A stretch of 6,762 bases of DNA from Pseudomonadota bacterium (GTDB lineage Bacteria; Pseudomonadota; Alphaproteobacteria; Azospirillales; Azospirillaceae). The DNA lies in contig JAEYOB010000718.1 of NCBI GenBank assembly GCA_023412175.1, forward strand, positions 1 through 6,762, given 5' to 3'. The translations under genes were made by a program, and so were the position numbers. The notes beneath the pieces were generated by a model. That model had not been told where the DNA came from, did not search any database, and saw only the letters and a list, made by a program, of their open reading frames with translations. Of the stretch, positions 1 through 5,807 are shown piece by piece. Numbering within the stretch: position 1 is the stretch's first letter; each line of letters starts with the position of its first letter.

Positions 1-321
1 GCGCCGCAGTGAACCGCCCGCCACCGGCGGGGCCCGCACCGTCGCTCCTGTCTGGAGAACCGCGCCGGAGCAACCCGCCCCGTCGCGATGACCAGACCCT
101 ATCCACTCGCCGCCGCACCGTCAAGAAAAAATTTGAAGCGGCACCGTTTTTCCGCCGGCAGTGCCCGGCGTCACCGCCAAGCTATAGCCCGCAACTCAGA
201 ACACATAAAGCAACTTACCAAATATCGATGGCCTGACCAATTGGCAGAACATCATTATCCGGCGGCGGTTGCTCCGACCTTGCACTGAGTTCCGTTGGGC
301 GACAAAACAATACCTAGTGTT

Positions 322-343
322 TGCAGCAAACGTTCTTGCTGCA
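322..343. other. Short inverted repeat (8-bp stem, 6-nt loop)
   Basis: TGCAGCAA at 322-329 is perfectly complementary to TTGCTGCA at 336-343 around the loop ACGTTC. No T-run follows on either strand, so it is not an intrinsic terminator by itself. It lies 28 bp left of the stronger hairpin at 371-404. It could be an operator, part of a structured 3' end of the minus-strand operon transcript, or chance. Confidence 0.35.
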
Positions 344-370
344 CCGCACCGGCTCGCCTGTCGTGTCAAC

Positions 371-404
371 GGGGAGGCGGCTTATATGGGATCGCCGCCT
401 CCCC
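371..404. terminator. Probable terminator hairpin downstream of the DUF2491-DUF350-PspA-like operon
   Basis: An 11-bp perfect GC-rich stem pairs GGGGAGGCGGC (371-381) with GCCGCCTCCCC (394-404) around a 12-nt A/T-containing loop. It begins 23 bp beyond the stop codon of the last gene of the minus-strand operon, where a transcription end is expected. In the minus direction no U-tract follows the stem. In the plus direction a T-rich tract (412-419) follows after 7 bases, so the signal is not a canonical intrinsic terminator for either strand. It may also act as a 3'-end stabiliser. Confidence 0.5.
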
Positions 405-426
405 TGTCCAGTCCTTTTTCGAACGT

Positions 427-1203
427 TCACCGGTGATGCCTCGCCCGGATTGCCTCCAGTCGGCCGGTAAGGTTCGTCGGCGCCGGCAGCGCCCCGGTGG
501 CGGCTTGCAGTGCCGCCTTGATATTGGCGTCCTCCTCCTCGGGACGGGTCGGCTTCAGCAAGCGGGCCTTGGCGTTCGCCGCATCGGCCGCCGACATCTC
601 GCGCGCCGCACTGTCCTGCATGGCCTTCAACGCCATGCCGAGCCCACTTGTGGCGCTGCTCAAGCCGGCCGCTTGGCGGGCGGCCTCCGCACGCTGCTCG
701 GCGACGCTGCGCTGCTGGGCGGCGCGGGCCATGTCGCGCTCGGCCCGGCTCAGTTCGCTGCGCGCCGACTTAAGCTTTTCGCCGGCGTTGGTGTAGGTCT
801 GCTCCAGCATGCGCAGGAACTCCTCGGCGTCCGTGGCATCCTGCGCCTCACGCTCGACCTCCGGGGCCATCTGCTCCAGCAGTCCTATCAGGGTCTCCAG
901 ACTCTTCTCCAACGCCGCTTTCCGGGCCGGGTCGTTCTCCCCGTCAATCTGTCGCTGAAGGTGCTCTGCCGCGGTCAGGCGCTGACGCGAAAGTTGGGCG
1001 ATCGCATCCGCTTCCTTCTTCTCGCGATCATAGGCCATGCGCGCCTCGGCAACCTGCCGGCCGAGCCGGTCCAGGTGCTCCTCCATGGTGCGAAGCTCGG
1101 CCTCGGTGGCGGACTTGGGATCCCACTGGACAAGCGTCTCGACCGCGCCGCGGACCGCCTGATCCGTTTTCACGCCCACGAGGTTGCGCATGAAACTGAG
1201 CAT
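427..1203 (-). CDS. PspA/IM30-like coiled-coil protein (YjfJ-type)
   Basis: This 258-residue protein has no signal peptide or membrane segment. From about residue 33 to 180 it is almost uninterrupted Ala/Glu/Arg/Gln-rich coiled coil with heptad-like hydrophobics. An Ala/Ser/Gly-rich hinge (180-192), a shorter helix (to about 215) and a C-terminal helix ending in basic residues follow. Length and layout fit the PspA/IM30 superfamily, whose members assemble on the inner membrane under envelope stress; the closest layout I know is E. coli YjfJ. Its neighbours support this: a DUF350 (YjfL-type) gene lies 24 bp upstream and a DUF2491 (YjfK-type) gene before that, as in the yjf operon. The ATG is preceded by AGGGAGG (1209-1215) with 5-nt spacing. 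A generic coiled-coil protein is the alternative, since coiled coils look alike. The operon position is well supported; the family call is moderate. Confidence 0.72.
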   Translation of the reverse strand: MLSFMRNLVGVKTDQAVRGAVETLVQWDPKSATEAELRTMEEHLDRLGRQVAEARMAYDREKKEADAIAQLSRQRLTAAEHLQRQIDGENDPARKAALEKSLETLIGLLEQMAPEVEREAQDATDAEEFLRMLEQTYTNAGEKLKSARSELSRAERDMARAAQQRSVAEQRAEAARQAAGLSSATSGLGMALKAMQDSAAREMSAADAANAKARLLKPTRPEEEDANIKAALQAATGALPAPTNLTGRLEAIRARHHR

Positions 1204-1227
1204 CGATGCCTCCCTGATTTGGTGGAA

Positions 1228-1653
1228 TCAGCCGGCCATCGCACCGGCGTTGAGCAGCGCGATGGCGAGTTGCAGCGCGGCCAGCGTCGTGGCCGCCGCC
1301 ACGTTGCCGCTTTCGATCATCGGCCGCAGATCGCGGAACAGCAGGACGGCGACGCCAAAGGTCACGATCTGCAGGATGAGAGCGACCACGCCCCAGATCA
1401 GGATGTCCAGCAGCGCCAAGCTGGTGACCAGCGTCGCCGCCAGCGGGATCGCCAGCGCCACCACGGTGCCGCCCAGCACGATGCCGGCTGCGCGGTTGCC
1501 GCTCGCCAGCAGTTCACGCTCGCGCAACGGCGTGATCGCCACATAAGCGGCGACGCCACCAAGAAAGAGCAGCACCGTGGCGACGAAATGCAGCAGGAGC
1601 ACCGGCAGGCCGCTCTCGAGGCCGTTGAGGATCAGCGTGGCGTTGCTTTCCAT
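1228..1653 (-). CDS. DUF350 family inner-membrane protein (YjfL-type)
   Basis: This 141-residue protein is strongly hydrophobic, with four predicted transmembrane helices at roughly residues 13-40, 54-80, 83-107 and 117-139. This is the duplicated two-helix arrangement of DUF350/YjfL proteins. Charged turns such as PLRERE (42-47) and FRDLRPM (106-112) separate the helices. It sits in the inner membrane; the molecular function of the family is unknown, though it recurs beside PspA-like and DUF2491 genes. I chose the ATG at 1653 because AGGAG (1663-1667) lies 9 nt upstream and the hydrophobic reading begins right after it. An upstream in-frame extension to 1926 overlaps the DUF2491 gene and is low-complexity. 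Spacers of 25 bp to the upstream gene and 24 bp to the downstream gene indicate co-transcription and perhaps a shared membrane complex with both neighbours. Confidence 0.88.
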   Translation of the reverse strand: MESNATLILNGLESGLPVLLLHFVATVLLFLGGVAAYVAITPLRERELLASGNRAAGIVLGGTVVALAIPLAATLVTSLALLDILIWGVVALILQIVTFGVAVLLFRDLRPMIESGNVAAATTLAALQLAIALLNAGAMAG

Positions 1654-1678
1654 GGGCGATGTCTCCTCATGCGGCGGA

Positions 1679-3304
1679 TCAGGCGAGCGACAGGGTGGCC
1701 GGATTGACGTCGATGCCGGCGTGGACCTCGACCCAAGCCTGGCCGGCCTCCTCGACCGCGGCCACCAGGATGTATTCGGTTTCCGGTGCCGGCACGGCCG
1801 CCCCCGTCGGGGCGGCGTAAAGCATGGTGTGCAGGCGGCGGATCCGCTGAGCGGCGGCGTCGATGCGGGTTTCCGACAGGTCGCGCGGCGCGACGCGGGC
1901 AGAGCCGGGCGCCCATTGGCGAGCATAGAGCTTGCCGTCCTTTGTCTGGAACTCCGGCCAGCCGATCATGCCCTGGTCCGGGTCAAGCCAGAACGCCCAT
2001 TCATCCTGGCTGGCCGGCGCCACCTCGTCGATAGCGGTGAAGTAGCGGCATTCATCCGGGCGGCCGTCGGCGCCCAGATGCACCTGGAAGAAGCTGAGGC
2101 CACCGGGCAGGTAGAGCCGGTACAGCGTGGTTTGGCCCGTGGTGAGGGTGCCGACCGCCTCGACGCTGACCACACCGCTGCTGCCGGCCCCCGGCGGCCT
2201 CACCTTGATGGCGTTTCCGGCGAGGATGAAGGGTGTGGGGTCGACCGTCAGCGTCATGCCGACGCGGAACAGCGAAGGCGCGTAGCGTTCGCCCGAGACG
2301 GTGTTGCGCAGGATCTTGCCGGTCATTCCAACCGGTCCGGGCGCGGGGGCCGCGCCCACCGGACGCGGAGCCTGACGCCGCCGGACCAACCACAACATGA
2401 GCACGATACCAGCGCCGCCGATGAGAAGGATCGTAATGATGCCGCCGCCAATGCCCCCTCCCCTGTCGGACGGCGCCCCGCCCGGCTGCCGCGGCTCCTC
2501 GGCCAGCGCCACCTCGCGCGGGGTGTCCGGCGGGAGGTAGTTGGGGTCGCGTGGCTGGTCCCGCTTCTCGGCAAGTTGGGCGTCAAGCTGATCGAGCTTG
2601 CTGCGCAGGTCGGCGTCGGTCTCCGCTCGGCGTTCCGCCTCGGCGCGCCACTGCGCGTAGCCGGGGTCGTCACGGTGGTTGTGGAAGAAGTCGGCCGAAC
2701 CGGCGCGAGTCAGGTTGTCGAGCAGGAACCACAGGAACAGTCCGTCCCAGATGCCGAACCGCGGCATGGTGTAGGCGTATCCCGGAGGCGTCCAGCCACG
2801 CCCCGGCGCCCAACCGCCCGCCCAGCCGCCGTCTCGTCCCCAACTGCCGCTGTTTCGATAGCCGGCCCACTCGTCGGCCTGACCATGACGCCGCGCGCCG
2901 GCCGGCGGCAGGTTCGGGGAAGGAATGGGACGGGCAGCCGGCGGTTGTCGGTCGAGCCGGTAGCGCTCCAGGGCTTCGCCGCTCTGCCGCCGCGACAGTT
3001 CACGGTCGGCGGGGCTCGGCAGGCCCGGCGACGGCCGGGCGCCGGGGGATGGAGAGAGTGACGGGCGCCGGTAACCGCCGCTGCCTGCCGACGGCGCGCG
3101 CGGCGAGGGCACACTGAAGGACGGCGTGCGCGAAGCTCCGCCGGGTCGGCTGTACCCACCACTGGATCGGCTCGACGCCCGTGCCTCCGCCGGCGTCGAA
3201 TCGGCTACGGCCGCAGCGGTGCCGACCAACAGCGCCGGGACGAGCGAGCCCGGCGACAGAGCCAGCGACAGGCTCAGCAAGGCCGATGTCAGCCAGGGGC
3301 GCAT
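1679..3304 (-). CDS. DUF2491 (YjfK-type) protein fused to a signal peptide, extracytoplasmic region and membrane anchor
   Basis: A 541-residue protein and the first gene of the operon. In order: a signal peptide or anchor (residues 1-34, possible cut after AVA); a Ser/Pro/Gly/Arg-rich disordered stretch (about 38-165) with SGGYSRPGG-type repeats; a Gly/Trp-rich patch (154-175); an aromatic segment FGIWDGLFLWFLLDNL (183-198); a charged helix with DPGYAQWRAEAERRA (213-227); a transmembrane helix (285-307) followed by RRR; and a C-terminal DUF2491 domain (about 327-541). DUF2491-like features include LYRLYLPGG, a WLDPDQGMIGWPEF block, RQWAPG, RLHTMLYA and the GIDVNPATLSL end. E. coli YjfK, about 220 residues, corresponds only to the last part. 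Inferred topology is a periplasmic N-terminal half and cytoplasmic DUF2491. An ATG at 3343 would add 13 residues; I prefer 3304 because it gives a typical signal peptide, but neither start has a good ribosome-binding site. Function is unknown; envelope stress is inferred from its neighbours. Confidence 0.8.
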   Translation of the reverse strand: MRPWLTSALLSLSLALSPGSLVPALLVGTAAAVADSTPAEARASSRSSGGYSRPGGASRTPSFSVPSPRAPSAGSGGYRRPSLSPSPGARPSPGLPSPADRELSRRQSGEALERYRLDRQPPAARPIPSPNLPPAGARRHGQADEWAGYRNSGSWGRDGGWAGGWAPGRGWTPPGYAYTMPRFGIWDGLFLWFLLDNLTRAGSADFFHNHRDDPGYAQWRAEAERRAETDADLRSKLDQLDAQLAEKRDQPRDPNYLPPDTPREVALAEEPRQPGGAPSDRGGGIGGGIITILLIGGAGIVLMLWLVRRRQAPRPVGAAPAPGPVGMTGKILRNTVSGERYAPSLFRVGMTLTVDPTPFILAGNAIKVRPPGAGSSGVVSVEAVGTLTTGQTTLYRLYLPGGLSFFQVHLGADGRPDECRYFTAIDEVAPASQDEWAFWLDPDQGMIGWPEFQTKDGKLYARQWAPGSARVAPRDLSETRIDAAAQRIRRLHTMLYAAPTGAAVPAPETEYILVAAVEEAGQAWVEVHAGIDVNPATLSLA

Positions 3305-3381
3305 GGCGATGATCCAGGATCGCTGTTCCGGTCGGCGCGACATCCCCGACCGGCCGGTTCGTCGCAGTGCTTAAACAGGGC

Positions 3382-3399
3382 TGTTCCGACGGTGTTCCG
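3382..3399. promoter_or_regulatory. Tandem TGTTCCG repeats in the divergent promoter region
   Basis: The region between the divergent DUF2491 operon and the BON-LysM gene must hold promoters for both. It contains TGTTCCG at 3382-3388 and again at 3393-3399, 11 bp apart (about one helical turn), and a third copy at 3324-3330 just upstream of the preferred DUF2491 start. On the minus strand these read CGGAACA. GGAAC followed 16 nt later by TGTT resembles the alphaproteobacterial general-stress (EcfG) pattern GGAAC-N16/17-CGTT with one mismatch. I see no good sigma-70 hexamers. Either an operator or a stress promoter is possible; both are tentative. Confidence 0.3.
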
Positions 3400-3444
3400 T
3401 GATCGTAAGGCCCACAAACTGTTTCCACCGGCACACAACGCACC

Positions 3445-3451
3445 AAGGAGG
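3445..3451 (+). promoter_or_regulatory. Strong ribosome-binding site of the BON-LysM gene
   Basis: AAGGAGG ends 6 nt before the ATG at 3458. It is a near-perfect Shine-Dalgarno sequence and decides the start: the in-frame upstream GTG at 3392 has no such site, and the protein from 3458 begins MGLFDFF, like E. coli Kbp (MGLFNFV). Confidence 0.85.
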
Positions 3452-3457
3452 ATCACC

Positions 3458-3892
3458 ATGGGTCTGTTCGACTTCTTCCGTCGCGACGCCGGCAAGAAGC
3501 TCGGCAATGCCGACGCCCCCCAGGCTGAAGACATCAAGCGGGAGGTCGGCCGCCTCGGCCTGGACATCCAGAGCCTCGACGTCACCGTCAACGGCGACAC
3601 GGTGTCACTGAAGGGGCAAGTCGGCAGCCAGGAGCAGCGTGAGAAGATTGTCCTCGCCGCCGGCAACGTCCACGGCGTTGCCAAGGTCGACGACCAGATG
3701 AGCGTCACGCAAGCGTCGCCGCAGAGTCAGTTCCACACCGTGGTCCCGGGCGACACGCTGTCGAAGATCGCAAAGCAATTCTATAAAGACGCCAACAAGT
3801 ACCCGGCGATCTTCGAAGCCAACCGGCCGATGCTGAAGGATCCGGACGAAATCTATCCCGGCCAGGTCCTGCGCATACCGCCGGAACCCTGA
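3458..3892 (+). CDS. kbp: BON-LysM protein, Kbp/YgaU-like
   Basis: This 144-residue protein aligns end to end with E. coli Kbp (YgaU, 149 residues), a cytoplasmic potassium-binding protein also annotated as peptidoglycan-binding protein LysM. The N-terminus MGLFDFFRRDAGKKL matches the Kbp start. A BON domain spans about residues 24-84 (VTVNGDTVSLKGQV; then EKIVLAAGNVHGVAKVDDQM). A LysM domain spans about 92-141, with FHTVVPGDTLSKIAKQFY, the IFEANRPMLKDPDEIYPGQ signature and the closing VLRIP. There is no signal peptide, so a cytosolic location as in E. coli is expected. It diverges from the DUF2491 operon and is followed 68 bp later by another gene encoding a BON-like segment. In E. coli the homologue is induced by osmotic and general stress; similar control here is inference. 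Family assignment is secure; potassium binding is carried over by homology. Confidence 0.93.
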   Translation: MGLFDFFRRDAGKKLGNADAPQAEDIKREVGRLGLDIQSLDVTVNGDTVSLKGQVGSQEQREKIVLAAGNVHGVAKVDDQMSVTQASPQSQFHTVVPGDTLSKIAKQFYKDANKYPAIFEANRPMLKDPDEIYPGQVLRIPPEP

Positions 3893-3960
3893 TACAGGGC
3901 ACTTGGTCGCAACGCGGAAAAGGAGTAGACAAGAGGAATGGGCTAAGACGAGACGCTTTA

Positions 3961-4926
3961 TTGCCTTCCCGACAATCTGTGCGGCCATCCAAATCCGGTA
4001 GGTTCCCCAACGCCCGTTTGAGCGAGGTGCCGGTGCTTGCGCTGCTCGCCATGGCGGCCATGTTCGGTTACGTCGGCCTGGCCTCGGGCGAGCGCTCGCC
4101 GGCATCGGCGGAGATCGCCACACCGATCCCCTCCCCTCCCCCTGTCGCCGTTGCTTCCCCTCCCATCGAGGAGATGCCCGCTGGGGAGGAACCGGCTCCG
4201 GATTCCGTGGCGGCCGGACCTGCCACGGAACCGGTGACGGCAACAGCCACGGCGGAGACGGCCTTGGACGGTCTACGTGACGCGCTGACAAGCATCCAGT
4301 GCGCCGACCTGCGCGCCGACGTGGTGAACGACGCGCTGATCGTCGCCGGCACGGTGACCAGCACCGACGACCATGACCGGGTTCTGGAAATCGTGGGCGC
4401 GCTGCCGTCCGGTATGGCGCGCGCCCCCGAGGTCGACATTGCCCCCCCGGCGCTGTGCGAACCGCTGCTTCTTCTGGAGCCGCTGCGGACCGCAAACCAA
4501 GCCCGCGGCGAACCACTGGTGCTGGCTGTCGCGTCGGGGGACACGGCTCTTACTGGCGGGCAGGACCTCGTCCTCAATATCCGGGCCGGGCACATCGCCG
4601 GCCATGTGCAGGTGGATTACTTTACAGTGGACGGCAGTGTCGTCCACCTCCTGCCCAACCCACTCGAACCCACCGCCCGACTGACGGCCGGGACCGAGCG
4701 CCGGCTTGGCGAGCGCGACGGACGGACGCGCTTCTGGACCATCGGTCCGCCTTTCGGGCGCGAACTGATCGTCGTGGTGGCCAGCAGCTCCCCACTGTTC
4801 TCTACGCTTCGACCGGAGACGGAACCAGCGGCCAGCTACCTGCCCGAACTGAAGCGGGCACTGGCCGGGGCGGGTGCCGAGGACGCGGTGGCCGCAGTAT
4901 TGTTCATCGCCACCCGCGCCCGCTGA
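3961..4926 (+). CDS. Membrane-anchored BON-like/DUF4384 protein
   Basis: From TTG at 3961 this is 321 residues: a basic N-terminus; a hydrophobic anchor or signal segment (about 24-42, VPVLALLAMAAMFGYVGL); a Pro/Ala/Glu-rich linker (50-100); a BON-like segment (about 100-165, with CADLRADVVNDALIVAGTV and two cysteines, 114 and 166); and a DUF4384 domain (about 180-320). DUF4384 traits are DLVLNIRAG, VQVDYFTVDGSVVHLLPNP, RFWTIGPPFGRELIVVVASS, PLF and a C-terminal helix. DUF4384 domains often occur beside or fused to Hanks-type Ser/Thr kinases, and the convergent PP2C phosphatase 3 bp downstream fits that. Most of the protein should be periplasmic. The start is uncertain: GTG 3979, TTG 4018, GTG 4027, GTG 4033 (GAGG 5 nt upstream) and ATG 4051 are alternatives. 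AAGGAG at 3920-3925 serves only an ATG at 3938 that stops after two codons. Function unknown. Confidence 0.78.
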   Translation: MPSRQSVRPSKSGRFPNARLSEVPVLALLAMAAMFGYVGLASGERSPASAEIATPIPSPPPVAVASPPIEEMPAGEEPAPDSVAAGPATEPVTATATAETALDGLRDALTSIQCADLRADVVNDALIVAGTVTSTDDHDRVLEIVGALPSGMARAPEVDIAPPALCEPLLLLEPLRTANQARGEPLVLAVASGDTALTGGQDLVLNIRAGHIAGHVQVDYFTVDGSVVHLLPNPLEPTARLTAGTERRLGERDGRTRFWTIGPPFGRELIVVVASSSPLFSTLRPETEPAASYLPELKRALAGAGAEDAVAAVLFIATRAR

Positions 4927-4929
4927 CCG

Positions 4930-5700
4930 TCAATCATCGGCACCACGGAAGCTGGCAAGCAAGACGGTGATGTTGTCGAATCCGCCGCGCTCATTGGCGA
5001 CGGCCACCAGACGTTCGCAGGTCTCGCCCAGGCCTTGCTGCGGCTCCGCCAGCAGGATGGCGGCGATGCTCTCGTCGGGCAGCATGGTGGTCAGCCCGTC
5101 GGAGCACAGCAGGAACAAATCACCGGCGCACGCTGTGTGCACGGCGACGTCGGGATCGAGATCCGGCGTTGTGCCCAGCGCCCGCATGATGATGTTGCGC
5201 TGAGGCGCCGGTCCCCGCTCACCCTGGTCGAGCCAGAGCTGGTAGAGACTGTGATCACGGGTGAGTTGTTGCAACTTCCCGTCACGCAGGCGGTAGAGGC
5301 GGCTGTCACCGGCGTGGAAGGCGATCAACTTTTCGCTGAAACCGACGCGGCACAGGCCCACCACCGTCGTTCCCATACCACGCCCGTCCGGCAGCCCACG
5401 CTCGCGGTGGAGGTCAAGCAGCCGCTGGTTGGCCTGTTGCACCGCCAAGCGCGCCACCGATACCGCGTTCCGCACGCCGGGATCTGCGGCGGCATTCCGG
5501 AACTCAGCGATGACGTCGATGATCGCCTCGACCGCCGTGCGGCTGGCAATGTCGCCGCCGGCGTGACCGCCCATGCCGTCGCACACCAGCGCCAAACCCG
5601 CTTCGTCGCTGATCCCGAAGCTGTCCTCATTGCGCGACCGCGTATGCCCGACATCGGTGCAACCGGCAGCGAGCATGATCAGGAGAGCGGGCGGTGGCAT
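4930..5700 (-). CDS. PP2C-family protein Ser/Thr phosphatase (PrpC/Stp type)
   Basis: This 256-residue cytosolic enzyme removes phosphate from Ser/Thr (sometimes Tyr) residues using two or three metal ions. All core motifs are intact: RSRNED (21-26); DGMGGHAGGD (41-50) with the first metal-binding Asp; GMGTT (108-112); AGDSRLY (130-136); LTRDHS (146-151); RALG (173-176); LCSDGL (198-203) with another metal Asp; and GGFDNITV (239-246) with the last. Length is normal for a stand-alone bacterial PP2C, with no regulatory domain attached. The usual partner, a Hanks-type kinase, is absent from the window. The gene lies 107 bp downstream of the lipoprotein gene on the same strand, so co-transcription is possible, and it converges on the DUF4384 gene with only 3 bp between stop codons. 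No Shine-Dalgarno precedes the ATG at 5700 or the in-frame ATG at 5676, so the exact start is open. Confidence 0.94.
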   Translation of the reverse strand: MPPPALLIMLAAGCTDVGHTRSRNEDSFGISDEAGLALVCDGMGGHAGGDIASRTAVEAIIDVIAEFRNAAADPGVRNAVSVARLAVQQANQRLLDLHRERGLPDGRGMGTTVVGLCRVGFSEKLIAFHAGDSRLYRLRDGKLQQLTRDHSLYQLWLDQGERGPAPQRNIIMRALGTTPDLDPDVAVHTACAGDLFLLCSDGLTTMLPDESIAAILLAEPQQGLGETCERLVAVANERGGFDNITVLLASFRGADD

Positions 5701-5807
5701 AGAGGGGATACGCCGGCAAGCGGTTGACGGAAGCGACCGCCCGCTATGGTACGGAGCGGGGCGGAATCCGCAATCACGTTTCCGCCGCCACCCACACCAT
5801 CCTTACC

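Larger units (their letters stand above)
1..426. other. Intergenic region without a convincing gene
   Basis: About 425 bases precede the end of the minus-strand operon. The short plus-strand reading frames here give low-complexity Arg/Pro/Ser-rich translations without recognisable domains. The stretch also has A/T-rich patches near 122-150 and 200-260 that contrast with the GC-rich genes, as expected of non-coding DNA. The first 12 bases could be the last three codons and TGA stop of a plus-strand gene entering from the left, but this is too short to support. Two hairpins (322-343 and 371-404) are listed separately. No tRNA or obvious mobile-element end is visible. Confidence 0.6.

Noticed and set aside
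9..288. Two overlapping short plus-strand frames (66 and 75 codons) at the left edge
   Set aside because: Basic, low-complexity translations with no Shine-Dalgarno and no recognisable family; the stretch includes A/T-rich non-coding-like patches.
295..1707. 470-codon plus-strand open frame opposite the PspA-like and DUF350 genes
   Set aside because: The translation is Arg/Gln/His-rich without domains, runs through the antisense of two well-supported genes, and has no ribosome-binding site. It is a typical GC-rich shadow frame.
1577..3061. 494-codon plus-strand open frame opposite the DUF2491 gene
   Set aside because: Low-complexity Arg/Gly/Pro/Ala-rich translation antisense to a gene with a clear signal peptide, membrane helix and DUF2491 domain.
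4125..4170. Pyrimidine-rich tract (repeated CCCCTCCC) that looks like a repeat element
   Set aside because: It is inside the DUF4384 gene and simply encodes its Pro/Ser-rich linker.
3605..4516. 303-codon minus-strand open frame opposite the BON-LysM and DUF4384 genes
   Set aside because: Arg/Pro/Ser-rich translation without motifs; it lies antisense to an end-to-end Kbp homologue.
5035..5727. 230-codon plus-strand frame opposite the PP2C gene
   Set aside because: Antisense to an enzyme with all catalytic motifs intact; no domain of its own.
5724..5750. Plus-strand TTGACG ... TATGGT promoter-like pair
   Set aside because: The spacer is only 15 bp and no plus-strand gene follows, so there is nothing for it to drive.
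5760..5786. Inverted repeat GGCGGAA / TTCCGCC between the lipoprotein and phosphatase genes as a terminator
   Set aside because: Only 7 bp of stem with a 13-nt loop and no T-run on either side; too weak to call.
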